From the NCBI GenBank assembly GCA_001599975.1, contig BCIO01000005.1:930001-994000 (forward strand): DNA of 64,000 nt, given 5' to 3'. The translations under genes and the position numbers were made by a program. The notes under the pieces were generated by a model. That model saw nothing but the letters and a program-made list of their open reading frames with translations. It did no database searches and was not told the DNA's origin. How positions within the stretch are numbered: position 1 is the first letter of the stretch; the number at the start of each line of letters is the position of its first letter. This stretch comes from Cystobasidiopsis lactophilus (lineage: Eukaryota; Basidiomycota; Agaricostilbomycetes; Agaricostilbales; Chionosphaeraceae). This document shows positions 1 to 10,266 of this stretch, one piece after another.

Positions 1-230
1 GAGGTCATTCTTTTCTTTTTTTTTTTTTTTATATAAGAAAAAAAAAAAATTAAAACGGAGGTTAAGAGATTTTTTTAAAAAAGGATTAGCTCCCCTTTTG
101 ATCCATTTTTTGAAGCTTTTAGTTTGGAAGGAGGATAGGACGTGTGAGAAGGGAAGATTTGAGAGAGAATCGGATGAGGAGATGCATGATCATTAAAAGG
201 CGATGTTTTGAATCTTGCCCCCTCGCCACC
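1..230. other. A/T-rich low-complexity leader with no gene
   Basis: The first 60 bases hold a T run followed by an A run, then purine-rich sequence up to the hydrolase start codon. I see no conserved reading frame. It is probably spacer and promoter DNA of the hydrolase gene; the window edge could hide an upstream gene end. Confidence 0.5.
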
Positions 231-1398
231 ATGTTCCTCACGCTTGACGACGGCGTCAAGCTCTGTGTGGACATCCAAGTGAGTGCTATGCCAGCTTAGG
301 TGTCGAAAAGTGGCCCTTGAGACAAGAACAGGAGCACGCAAACCCAGCGGCGCCTGGCTACCTCCTTTTGCTCCATGGCGAGCCTGTCCAATCAGACCAT
401 TCCAAGCCCTGGCACTCAATATCGAATCAAACAGGTCGATTGCACACGAAAACGCGAGGGCCCATGGCGTTGATCCGAAAGCACCTGGCCTATTCCACGA
501 TCAGCCTGGACGCGAGGGGGATGGGCGAAAGCGAGGGCGTCACTGGCTATTTCAACATCCAGGTGGCCTTTGCTTCCTACTTTCGAAGTGTTTAAACAGT
601 TCTTAAGATGTTCTGAGAGGTCACAGCAAGAAGTGGACGACCTCTGGCAAGTGCTCCGCCAACTGTCCGACAAGCCGTTAATCGCCATCATCGGCCACTC
701 CAAAGGAGCAGTTGTGGCTTTAACACTGGCAGCACAACACGCCATCCCTTGCAACCTAGTGATCAACGTTTCAGGCCGGTACGACGCCTCGAACCTCTTA
801 GGTCCATCTCGGTTCACGCCCGAGCAAGACCGGCAATTAGCAGCGGAGGGCAAGTTTGTTTGGATGAACTATCGGGCGGGGCCAGAGCCAGAGAGGGCGG
901 AGAGGAGGCCGTATTGGGTGACCAAGGAGGAGGTGGAGGCTCACAAGCGTCGCAAGCTGGATTGCGTGAAAGACATCCCGGAGAGGATCTCCATCTTGTC
1001 TTTACATGGGAAAGCTGATGGTAACGTCTTCTCCCTCCTATTTTGACCTAATGAGCATTGAAGCCGAAGCGAGGCGACACAAGGCACGGTGCCATTTGGG
1101 AACGCCTTGAAGATGGACTCGGTCATCCAAGAGGGCAAGGCTTCAAACGACCTCTTCCTGATCGAGGGCGTTGCGCACAACTGGGATTTCGAAGGCCAGC
1201 CAGCCGTACGCTCTCCCACTCCCTCCCCTCTCGGACCCCCAAAGCTGAAGAGGGCGACAAAAGTTGCTGGCCTCGTTGATCTCGAGTTGGATCATGAGTC
1301 GGTTGCTGTACAAGCCGACCCGGGCGCAGTTGTTGATCGACCACTTGGGCTTGGACCGGGGCAGGTTGAGCGGCGCGGCGACTCCCATCAAGACCTGA
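231..1398 (+). CDS. alpha/beta hydrolase fold protein
   Basis: Exons read MFLTLDDGVKL, then a LLLLHGE oxyanion-type strand, then LDARGMGESEG, then the nucleophile elbow IIGHSKGAVVALTLAA, and finally the catalytic-His region GVAHNWDFEG followed by a C-terminal helix (LLASLISSWI). This order (HG, GxGxS, GxSxG, late His) is that of single-domain alpha/beta hydrolases. The elbow is GHSKG, so Ser is flanked by His and Lys, as in several acyl-esterase and haloperoxidase-like relatives. At least four short introns are needed; the one after FNIQ has donor GTGGCC, which is weak. The last exon, ending in a GC3-rich tail and TGA, was joined because its phase fits and the helix suits the fold. Substrate cannot be inferred. 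The N-terminal exon joins are the least certain part. Confidence 0.75.
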
Positions 1399-1668
1399 GC
1401 TGACCTCCTCCTTTGGGCCCTTCCACTTGCTGTAGACACGGATCTAGACACTCTTGCATTGCTTTGTTGACGATTGAAAGATCTGGGCATAGTGAGGAGT
1501 TGTGTACGAGGGCGCGTCCATCTCTGAGGCCAGCATTCTGAGCTTCGATATCTACACCGAGAGAGACAAGCGACCGACTCACTTGGCTACACTCAATCCA
1601 TCTTCAAGGCTTTGAAAGCCCAGACCAAGCAAAGCAAAGCTCCACGCGGCCCACGGAGGCCGTCCTTC

Positions 1669-2116
1669 TCAAAGCGTCGCCGGATCTTGAATCACGCAAA
1701 GGATGTACTTTTCATCTAAACCGCGTCCGCCCAGTTAGCTTTCCGGCTTCTTTCTAGGCGCTAGCACCGAGAGGAGATCACATACCGGGAGTAATGAGCC
1801 ACTCCAACTTCCTCAGCCTCAACCTCGCAAACCTCACCCCGCCTTCCTCCTCCTCAAACTCCCCATCAAGCGCCAAAGTCAAGCGGTAGAGCTTCTCGGC
1901 GTACTTCTGCACCGTGCTCAAACCTCCTTCTTGCGTGGTGGGGGAGGCAGAGAAGAGGGGACCGGCAGATTGGATCAGAGCGCCAGTGGAGCGGTGGAGG
2001 ATCAAGATGCCCCGAACGGACTTGGAAGAGAGCAAGCGCTGGAGGGTGGTTTCTACTTCTGGAGGTACGCTGGGCGCCGCGACCGCTGTGGGCGAAGAGT
2101 CTTCGGAAGTCGACAT
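1669..2116 (-). CDS. dynein light chain, roadblock/LC7 type
   Basis: About 125 residues, the usual size of the roadblock family. Exon 1 (2116-1786) starts MSTSEDSS and carries the family core VRGILILHRSTGALIQSAGP and KYAEKLYRLT. Exon 2 (1715-1669) completes the fold with DEKYILCVIQDPATL, equivalent to the DYLLIVIQNP strand of known roadblock proteins. The 70-nt intron (1785-1716) has a GTATGT donor, a GCTAAC branch site and a TTTAG acceptor, and both flanking phases agree. Roadblock proteins dimerise and bind the dynein intermediate chain, taking part in microtubule motor transport in the cytoplasm. Reading through the intron would give only a truncated product ending soon after the donor. 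Well supported. Confidence 0.88.
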
Positions 2117-2192
2117 TGGTTGCCCTCCAAGGTTCGGACGCGCGATGCAAAGGTGTGTTGGAAAATTATACAAATGTGGTTTTGGGGGGCGT

Positions 2193-3161
2193 TCAACGAC
2201 GCGATTTGAGCTTCTGCAGCTGCTCCTCCTTGGCCTCCTCCGTCCGCGCGAGGAAGTCCTGCTTGTCCAAATAGCCCATCTTGCTCTTCCTCCCGCTCTC
2301 CAAGTCCTCCTTCATTCCCTCCGCTTTCACATGTCTGTACGCACCACGACTCTGCTATCAACATCTTTGGATGGATAGGGAAGGAGAAGGTGAACGCACG
2401 CTTCCCAGTCGTATTTGGATTTCTCGAGAGTGGTCAACTTGCGAGGTTTAGCCCCGGGCGCGAGCTTGGCTTGGAGAGCTGCTAGGCCGCCCTTCTTCCG
2501 AGTCGGTGGCGGCCTCTTTGGCGCTTGGGTAGTGGTCGCGGTCGCGAGCGCGGGAGAAGGTTCTTTGGAGGTGGAAGCCTCCGTCGACCCGGAAGTCGAT
2601 GCTGGGGCAGGGGCAGGGAGGGAAGAAAAGTACTCCAAGGCTTCAGCAGAGTCTTCGGGCACTTCCACTTGCTGTCTGTTCGCAGGCAACAAGCATACAA
2701 AGTCAGATCTGAGAGTCAACGGACTAGAGGGAGGGCAGGGCACGAACTGGACGAGGTCGCCGGCGAATTTGAACGTCTTGAGGATGGTCACTTTCTTCAC
2801 TGTTGGCTTTGGCGCCTCCTCGGCCTGGGTGGTGGCGTCAACGGGTGCCGAGGAGGGCGAGTCGTTGAAGGAAGCCCAGAGGTCGTCGATTGCCTCTTTG
2901 GTGATCCTGCGCGGTCTCGATCCTTCAGGCATAGTCCATAGGCTATAGTAGAGGGCTCAGAACGCACACTGGAGCAGCCTCAACCTCGGCAGCAGCGACA
3001 GGCTTGGATTTCTTGCGTCGCTTCTTTGGCCTCTCCCCGTCGCCCTCGGACCCAGATGACTCGCCCTCTGACTGCGCGCCATCGTGCAAGGAAGCGAGGG
3101 GCACCACAAAGTCCTCGTCCTCGTCGTCGCTGCCAAAAGTCGCCGTGCCAATGGTCGCCAT
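2193..3161 (-). CDS. SWC5: SWR1-complex subunit Swc5 (BCNT domain)
   Basis: The N-terminus has the acidic block SDDEDEDFVVP and a basic patch (RPKKRRKKSK), as in Swc5. The C-terminus holds the BCNT-C signature: KLTTLEKSKYDWEA, then after an intron HVKAEGMKEDL and GYLDKQDFLART. Swc5 is the catalytic-activating subunit of the SWR1 remodeller that exchanges H2A for H2A.Z in nucleosomes. Three introns are needed; the first joins EAAPV to LWTMPEG with matching phase 2. The first ATG is at 3161; an in-frame TTG lies six codons further upstream but is unlikely to be used. The gene stands head-to-head with ZPR1, whose ATG is only 46 bp away, so the two must share a promoter. Confidence 0.9.
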
Positions 3162-3207
3162 TTCGTTGGTCGACTCCAACCTTGGTCTTCACCGACCAAA
3201 AGCACCG
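3162..3207. promoter_or_regulatory. 46-bp bidirectional spacer between SWC5 and ZPR1
   Basis: The start codons of SWC5 (minus, 3161) and ZPR1 (plus, 3208) are separated by only 46 bases. No TATA box is visible in it. Core promoters and 5' untranslated regions must either be minimal or extend into the partner's coding sequence. Confidence 0.55.
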
Positions 3208-4898
3208 ATGACGGAGCAGGCGCCAGATGAGTTCTTCAAGAGCATCCGGGAAGTGACGGACGGCGTGGACGAGGAAGTCGAGCATGGCGTGCAGGAGATC
3301 GAGTCGCTCTGCATGGAGTGCGGCGAGAATGTGAGCTCATTTGCCTGGGGCTCGCTGGCGCAGCTTTGACAGCGCGCTCGACAGGGAATGACCAGGTTGT
3401 TATTGACCATCATCCCGTTCTTTAAAGAGGTCATCATCGCCTCGTTTCGATGCGACCACTGCGGTAAGCCTCTGCTCTCAGTTGCCACCAAAAAAAATCT
3501 GAAAGTGCGATGCGCAGGCAATAGGAACAACGAGATCCAATCCGCCGGTCAAATCCAACCCTTAGGCTCCGTCTACACCGTCCGCGCTTCCACCCGGTCC
3601 GACCTCAACCGCCAATTGGTCAGGAGCGAGCATTGCACAGTGACCTTCCAAGAGTTCGAACTCACCATCCCCCCTACCTCCAAGAAAGGCCAGCTCACAA
3701 CCATAGAAGGCATCCTACAAGACACGATTCAAGACCTGTCCATTGGCCAACCCCTCAGAATGCACACCGACGCCGAGACTTATGATAAGATCGAGATCTT
3801 ACTCGCCAAGCTGCGCCTGCTCGTTCCGGAGGATGACAGTTTACCAATTCCCAAATTCACCATTCGGCTGGATGACCCCACCGGCAACTCCTTCATCGAG
3901 CCCTCCGCCGATGGGCTCAAGGATGCCAAGTGGTCCAAACGAACTTACACTCGGAGTCAAGAGCAAGACGTGGCGATTGGTCTAGCCGATCCAGAGTCGT
4001 TGCCTAAAGTGGAGAAGACGTTGACGGACGACATGGACGACTTGAAGCCGGAAGAGGTTTATTCTTTCCCGGATTCATGTAATTCGTGCGGAGCGACGCT
4101 GGAGACGTTCATGAAGCGGGTCGACATTCCGCATTTCAAGGTTCGTCTCCCTTCCCTCTCCATACAAATCTTTAAGCCAAGATCTGAAGATGATGGGTTG
4201 TCGAACAGGAGGTCATGTTGATGTCCACCAACTGCCACTCGTGCGGCTACCGGGACACGGAGATCAAATCCGGCGGCGCGATCGCGGCCCAGGCCAAGCG
4301 GATCACTTTGAAAGTCGAGGACGAAGAAGACCTCAAGAGGGACATCCTCAAGGTCTGCGCCCCCTCCTCCCTCGGCCACCGCTTTTGGCTCATCTTGGAC
4401 TGGGTTCTTTGCAGAGTGACACTTCGGAGTTCTCCATCCCTGAAATCGGCCTGGAACTCAACCCTGGCACCCTCGGCGGTCGATTCACCACTCTAGAAGG
4501 CCTGCTGAACCAGGTGTATGAAGAGTTGGACTCCCGCGTTTTCGCCAAAGGCGACAGCGTGATCCCTGGCAAGGGGGACGCGATGGAGATCTTTTTGACT
4601 TCCCTCAAACAAGTGCGTTCTCCTTCTCTAGCAGATTTACGAGGAGCAAAGCTGAGGGAGAGGTCTAAAGGCAATGAATGCCGAGATCCAATTCACCGTC
4701 ATCCTGGACGACCCCCTGTCCAACTCTTACATCCAAAACCCTTATGCGCCAGACGAGGACCCGAACATGACGGTAGAGGTGTACGACCGGACGTTTGTGC
4801 AGAATGAGGAGTTGGGGTTGAACGACATCCAGGTGGAAGGGTACGAGGGCGAGGCGGAGGCTAAAGCTGCTGCGGAGGAGGCTGAGAAGGAAGCCTAG
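3208..4898 (+). CDS. ZPR1: zinc-finger protein Zpr1
   Basis: Starts [10 protein letters not shown] and has the duplicated ZPR1 architecture: zinc finger 1 (CMECGE...CDHCGK), the first A/B domain ([25 protein letters not shown]), zinc finger 2 ([11 protein letters not shown]...[15 protein letters not shown]), then a second A/B domain ([25 protein letters not shown]), ending in an acidic/Ala tail. Zpr1 is a dedicated chaperone for folding of translation elongation factor eEF1A and shuttles between cytoplasm and nucleus. Four short introns are needed. The stop codon TAG (4896-4898) overlaps the stop codon of the convergent ARL3-like gene. The start gives a full-length family protein and no upstream in-frame ATG fits better. 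Confidence 0.93.
4895..4898. other. CTAG shared by two opposing stop codons
   Basis: ZPR1 (plus) ends with TAG at 4896-4898. The ARL3-like gene (minus) ends with TAG read from 4897 down to 4895. The palindrome CTAG serves both, so the coding regions overlap by four bases. Confidence 0.75.
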
Positions 4899-5760
4899 GT
4901 GGAAGTTGTAGAGGCAGAAGGGACGGAGCGACGGGAGTTTTGGACCCGGATCAATAACCAGTCCACCGCTGATCGGATCCCCGTCCTTAATGTCCGATCC
5001 TCGTTAGAATCCTGCATATTAATGATTAGAGAGAAAGTGACGATTACCCTTTTAATGCAGAAATGGGCAAGACGGCCGACTCGGAAATGTTGAGGTGGAC
5101 GACGTGCTTGTTAAAGTGCTCCTTGATGATCTCGACGGCGATCGTGTCAGGCGCATCTTGTTTGTTGGCCAGGATTAAAGTGGGGATGCCCTCCACTCGT
5201 CGATCCGAGACGATAGTATCTGTGAGCCCGAACTCTGAGACAAAATCCCAAAGGGATTGGGTGCGAAAGAAGGGCCGCTCACCAAAGACAGACCAGACTT
5301 CTTCGAACCGAGACTCATCCGTAGAGTCGATGACGAACACGACGGCGTGGCAGTCCTGGTAGTACTTGGGCCAGATGTTGCGAAAGTCCTTCTGGCCGCC
5401 CAAGTCCCAGAACTGGAGCACCGAAGAGGACAGGGTGATTCGCCCGACTGTGCCGCGCAACGAAATGGTGTTATCAGGAGGGGAGGTTCCTGATAATGGG
5501 GAAGGTTGCGCGCACTGTTCTGTCCAATGGTAGGCGCGATCTTGGAAGCTTCGAACTCTGGCCCGTTCGCGAACAGTTGCTTGATGCGCTCCAGCAAGGT
5601 CTGTGCGGGCAGCAGACGGAAGATCAAGAGATTGTCTTCCATTGATGAGAGCAAAGCCAGCGCGCACAGTCTTGCCAGCGTTGTCCAAGCCGAGGATCAC
5701 CACATTGAACTCCTCCTTCCGGGTCAAATGGTACCACAGCCCGGACAGCAGGTGGTACAT
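4895..5760 (-). CDS. ARL3: ARF-like GTPase, Arl3/ARFRP1 type
   Basis: The protein begins [12 protein letters not shown], like yeast Arl3 (MFHLVKGLY), and lacks the myristoylated Gly2 of ARFs; Met-Tyr is a possible NatC acetylation context, the modification Arl3 uses for Golgi targeting. Motifs in order: P-loop GLDNAGKT, switch APTIGQN, WDLGGQ, NKQD and PISAL. The last exon, found after a GTAATC donor, gives [19 protein letters not shown], matching the C-terminal helix of the family. The family acts at the trans-Golgi upstream of Arl1 and golgins. At least four introns are required, one directly after the P-loop. The ATG at 5760 is the only one that gives the family N-terminus. Confidence 0.88.
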
Positions 5761-5882
5761 GTCTCTCGCGTCGGCCCTTGAGAGAGCCCAAGGTCTATTG
5801 TCGTAGCATCGCTTTCGCGCAGAGCTAGAACACGGTCGGTCAGGTCGAAGAGAGGCTCGCTCACTCCGCATCGACGAGCTTG

Positions 5883-7544
5883 GATGATCCAAGATGTGGC
5901 TGCCAACCCGGCAGTGCGTTTCGTTTCCTGCTTCAAATCTAAAGCTCGAGACTGAACACGCGCCATTGATCGCAGTTCCAAGATGTGAGCCAGGACTCGT
6001 GCACTTGGAAATTTTCGAAAGCGAGGCTGACCCCTTTGCTCAAAGGCCTTCTCTGGTTGGGCTGCTGGACTTGGTGAGAAATTGTTCTTGATCGCATTTG
6101 AGAGTGAGGCTCATTGAGAATACAGCGGCGTTGATCCTTTGTGAGCCTACATCCATTCCCCAAAAAGAGCGCTTCTTAGAGGAGTCGTATTCCAGCCAAC
6201 CCTTTGTACGTTTCGGCACTGAAAGAGCTAGATTATAACCAACGATATACATACAGTGAGGTGTTGAAAGTCCGACAGCAGACTTACAAGGAGCCGGGGA
6301 GCGCGAGTGGCAGTCCTCGGTCTGGGCATGGCGGCGTCCGGCTCAACCCATCCACCAAGCCCGGCTTCTTAGCACTTTGGAAGACAGAAGGGAACAGGTT
6401 CTTGTTTGCTGGTGCGTGAGCTCCCGTATACCTTGGTAATTTGCTCATGAAAGGGGCGGAAAAGGTGCTGCTGGTCCGATCATTGGCTTGGCCCTGTTCG
6501 ACTCTGCTTTTTTCGCCATTTATGGGCGAGCGTTGGACCTGGGCTTCCACCAACCGAGAGAGGGCAGTCCTAGGTTGGACGCGGCGTTCGCCAGCGGAGC
6601 GATTGCCGGGACGCTCTGTGCTACGCTCGAAGTGAGCTTGTCTTCCTACCCTATGTCGTGAGCATAGATGTGAAAAAGGCCACAGACTCCGATGGAAGTA
6701 ATCAAAACTCGGGTCCAAGCTAGTGTCGGAGGGGAGACTTCGAGCAGTTGGGCCATCGCTCGCTCGGTGGCGAGGGTCGAGGGCCTGCGGGGCTTCTTCA
6801 AAGGTTTCGCTCCTACTGCAGTGCATGAGTAGGTGCCTCTCCTCTCCTTCGTGGCGTGAATTAACAGTGCCGACCAGTGGCTTGTCGGCCGGTGTCTTTT
6901 TCGGTTCTTGTGAGTCCCTCTCCCTTTTGCGTTCGAAGTCACGGTGCTGATGATGGGCGAGAAGATCACTATTTGCAACGCCAGTTCCACCAAGATGGCA
7001 AACCTATGATATCCAAAACTCTAATCGACCTAATTTGCGGCGCCACTGCGTACGTCTTGACCCTTGAGGGCCCGATGATAAAGAACTGATTTCGTTGACA
7101 GTGGTCTGGGCGCTGCCATCGTTCCTGTAAGGCTGATCGAATCTATCATATCAGGAATCTGATTCCACCATTGCGACGCCCTTGCAGTACCCGTTCGTTT
7201 CTTGTTTTGTCACTTTAAACCAAGGCTCATCGAGTTGTGCGCTTCCAGCATTGATATGATCAAAACGAAAATTCAAACGACCAGCGCGGAATCCGAGCCA
7301 CTGTCGATGGTCCAGATGGCCCAGCGGATCTACCGCCTCCGAGGCTTGAAGGGCTTTTTCATTGGTGTCCGCCCCACTCTGATGGTATGTCCCATTCTGC
7401 TCACAGTCGGGTAATGGAGTGCTCAAATGCAAGTGTCATTAGTCGAGCTGCGTTGGCTCAGCGGCGACTATGGTAGTCTACGAGACCATCATTCGGCAGT
7501 TCAACAACAATGCGTTGGTACAACAGCAGCAACAAGCGAGCTAG
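5883..7544 (+). CDS. mitochondrial carrier family (SLC25) transporter
   Basis: Three carrier repeats are visible across about eight exons: repeat 1 PFEVLKVRQQ with LWKTEGNRFLF and IIGLALFDSAFFAIYG; repeat 2 FASGAIAGTLCATLE, TPMEVIKTRVQA, VEGLRGFFKGFAPT; repeat 3 LICGATA, SIDMIKTKIQT and RLRGLKGFFIGVRPTLM, then AATMVVYETIIRQF and a Gln-rich end. These are the Px[DE]xx[KR]x[KR] signatures of inner-membrane carriers, although the repeat-3 motif as read has Ser in place of the Pro. The substrate is not clear; the contact residues do not point to ADP/ATP, phosphate or UCP families. The first exon is unresolved: candidate ATGs lie at 5883 and 5894 but I could not join either convincingly to AFSGWAAGL. 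The stop TAG (7542-7544) overlaps the stop of the cyclin gene. Confidence 0.75.
7541..7544. other. second CTAG shared by two opposing stop codons
   Basis: The carrier gene ends with TAG at 7542-7544 on the plus strand; the cyclin gene ends with TAG covering 7543-7541 on the minus strand. This is the same geometry as at 4895-4898. Confidence 0.75.
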
Positions 7545-8785
7545 GCGCCCATGTGTGCTAGCTTCTCCCGCAAGGCCGACTTGGTCAAGGGCAGGCTGAG
7601 GTCCGCGGCCCGCTTCCAGACCGACATGGTCTGCAGCCCTTGCCCCTCGACCGCCACCGCTCCTACCAACCCGTTCCCCCATCGCTCGTACATGGTCAGC
7701 AAGGCTACGCAAATGTCCCACAACTGTCCCTCCGACTTGACTTCGAACAGCGCCCACCAGGGCCGCGGCGAAGTGGGCAGGACGACTGGGTTGGGCGTGT
7801 CGAGGGTCGACAGGGCAGCGAGGTAGATGGCGGCCACCGCTATCCGCGAGGGCGGGTGGACCGCAAAGATGCTTGTTAGAAGTCTATTATAGAGACCGCA
7901 ATTCAATTTAGAGCACACCTCTCACACCCGAAAGGATCCACTCACGCATCGTTACAGAAAGACCAAGCTTTTTGAGGGATAGTCGGGTGATCTGCTAGAT
8001 CCAATACTTGCAGGTAGTTGACCAGCGCACCGTACGAGTGCTGGATAACGAGGTTGAAGCCGAGCCTGTGGTTACCGGCCGACGTCTCAGCTGTGAACGG
8101 ACAGCTTGGATGGCAGGGCTGTGACGCACCGCTTGAGAATCTGCATCTCGCCAATGACGGCTTGCTCTTTCATGTCGTAGAACAGCTTGGCGTAGTAGTC
8201 CATCGGCTCGTACTGGAACGAGAGGGTCGGCTTGTTGGAGGTGGTGCTCCCGATCCCATTCTCGTTCCCTCCTGCCCCTGTGAGCGCCCTCGCCTTAGCC
8301 CTGACTTTGTCCATGGCCATCTGCGCCTTTTCATGCTCGATGCGCTTAGAAATGAAGTCGAAAGCGTTGATCAGCTCGCGGATGCGGGTGGGATGCTCTT
8401 CAAGCTTGGTCGACAGAAAGAGCGCCGACAGAGCAATGTCCTGTGGTCGAAACTCTGAAGAGGTATACCTTTGGTATAGGTTAGAGGCCAAGACCCACGC
8501 TGACGCCGAAATGCTTGAGGCTGGTCACGAACCAAAATCGCTGGAAGAGAATTGACGCTGTCGCCACGACCACCTGCGGCCTGTTGCGCTCGCCCCGCGA
8601 CCATCAGTGTCTGTACTCTGAGCGGCAGTTGCCACACGCACAGAGGCACCAAGAGGCCCGCTTGCTGAATCATGACCGCGCCCACTGTGTTGATTTTGCG
8701 TCGCTTCAGCGTCGATGCCCTGCCGAGACCCAATGCGCTTGCTTACAGAACCGCAAATCCTCTTCAAGCTCTCGAGGTACACCAT
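7541..8785 (-). CDS. cyclin, L/K (transcription-splicing) type
   Basis: First cyclin box pieces: VGAVMIQQAGLLL, ATASILFQRFWFVTSLKHF, LYQRYTSSEFRPQDIALSAL, STKLEEHPTRIRELINAF; then LGFNLVIQHSYGALVNYLQ and IPQKAWSFCNDALLTSIFA in the second box, ending with AAIYLAALSTL and LWDICVALLTMYERW. The KxEEHPRRIRDLIN and GF-HPH pattern is that of cyclin L/K, partners of CDK11/CDK12-type kinases that act on RNA polymerase II and splicing. The product stops about 40 residues after the second box, without the RS-rich tail of animal cyclin L, more like S. pombe Pch1. Several introns, some under 40 nt. ATG at 8785 (MVYLESLKRI) gives a short N-terminus; an upstream exon cannot be excluded. Confidence 0.8.
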
Positions 8786-9015
8786 CTTGTTCGCTGGGCG
8801 TCTGTTGGAGCTGGCTGGTGCTCGCTAGCGGCTGCTTCATTGCCTGATCGATTTCGGTCGGTTGAGCTCAAGGGACAGCTTCGGCTTCCAATGCGCTTCT
8901 ATCTTTGTGTGACCGGTGGTTTAAGATCTAGTGATCATCTCGCGTCTATGCCACCATTCCAATGTGCCAATACATCGGCGTGCGATTGAGCAAGCGGCAA
9001 TGCCCAACCCTCACA

Positions 9016-9959
9016 TCATCTATATACTACATGCGCCCCAGTAAAAGCCACGGAAGACTCTGTCGGCATGATAGACCAGGCTTCAGCACAGTGTGGGTCG
9101 TCGCGATAGGCCATATGAGCATCGATGGATGACCATCCCTGCTGTGCTCTCAGCCGCCTTCCATCTTCTTTGCCACCAGCCAGACTGCAACCTACCAGAA
9201 AGATGTGCCAAGCTTTGAGCTTTTGATCGCCTGTGCTCGGATGCGTCAAGTTGTCCTCCACCGCGAAAGCACAGGTCCCGCTCTCCAACCCTTTCGGCTT
9301 GTCCTTCAACATCCGCGCCACGTACGATTCCCCAGCAGCTTTGAAAGCACTCGTTTCGAAGTCACTTGGGAAGTAAAGCGTAGCATGCTCCGTGACTGTG
9401 GATTTGAAGGGTGCAGAAGTGTCGATAGGCGCATGCGAGACTGCCATGGCGCTAACGTTGTTGACGACGCCGCTTGCCACCTCGCCGTACTCGGGTGATG
9501 CTATTAACCTTTGATGTGCTTCGAAGGTTGTCCATTCTGACCGGCCCGACGGGTCAGCTTGCCATGTTTGGGCGTTCTGCCTTTTGCCACTCACCGATCA
9601 ACAGCTCGAACGTGGATTTGTCCTATTACAGCGCAACTCATTCACTTGAACTTCCATCAGTCACAGAGAAGCAAACTAACCTCTTCTTGCGCGCCGTACT
9701 TGAAAGCCAAAATGTCCTGGTTTGATGCCAGCTTCTCGCGCAGCTCCTTCAAGATTTTTGGCCCCATGTCCCCTTTGAACTTTAATGCAGCAATTTCTGT
9801 TACTGTATTGCGAGCTCTGCTAGCGTGGAAGTGTCGAGAAGACGAAGCGAACGGTGTTGAGAACGATGCTTTTGTCACAGCTGCCCGAAGCAACGCAGCA
9901 GGTGGCGGCGCCCCCGGGGCCTTGCACAGCACTCTCAATAAAGCTCTGGCAGTAGTCAT
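9016..9959 (-). CDS. dimeric alpha-beta barrel (ABM-like) protein, mitochondrial-type N-terminus
   Basis: Exon 1 begins MTTARALLRVL and continues with a long basic, hydroxylated, acid-free stretch rich in Ala/Arg/Ser (about 50 residues), which looks like a mitochondrial presequence. The core then reads VTEIAALKFKG, QDILAFKYGAQEE, WTTFEAHQRLIASPEYGE, and a second half with GDQKLKAWHIFLVGW and HMAYRDDPHCAEAW, the two-repeat form of antibiotic-biosynthesis-monooxygenase (ABM) folds. The downstream neighbour on the same strand (10267-11136) is clearly a paralogue without the presequence. Three or more introns. ABM-fold proteins include monooxygenases and stress-response barrel proteins; no substrate can be assigned. 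Confidence 0.75.
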
Positions 9960-10266
9960 TGTTGCAGAGCAAGTGCTTAGATGCGATTCCAGCGACTTTA
10001 GTGGGGCGCCGTGAGCTGGGCAACGGGCAGCCCATCTCGGTCTGAAGCCGGCTAAATCTGGATGGCATCGGAGAGCCTCCTGCTTGCCACCGAAGGCCTC
10101 TCAAGCTTTCAAAATGCCTGGCCCGTTGGTGTTCGCTTCGTCGGTCAAGGGCTTTTGTCTTCCACGAGCCCAGGTCTCGTCGACATTTGACATTTTCCGT
10201 CATCAACACCCCTGGCCCCCTGCAATATTAACCCCTTGTTGCCCTACGCTAGCATTTGGCAACGGA
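9960..10266. other. spacer between the two ABM-like paralogues
   Basis: This 307-bp stretch holds the 5' region of the presequence-bearing copy and the 3' region of the second copy. Reading frames here are short and show no codon bias. No further gene is supported. Confidence 0.5.

Noticed and set aside
1-60. T and A runs as a retroelement poly(A) tail or telomeric sequence
   Set aside because: No target duplication, no telomere repeat and no element body nearby; simple low-complexity DNA at the window edge.
1143-1490. Minus-strand frame with INEASNFC, resembling the GH31 glucosidase motif
   Set aside because: The surrounding residues do not match GH31, the frame is short, and the opposite strand carries the phase-consistent last exon of the hydrolase gene. 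Chance resemblance.
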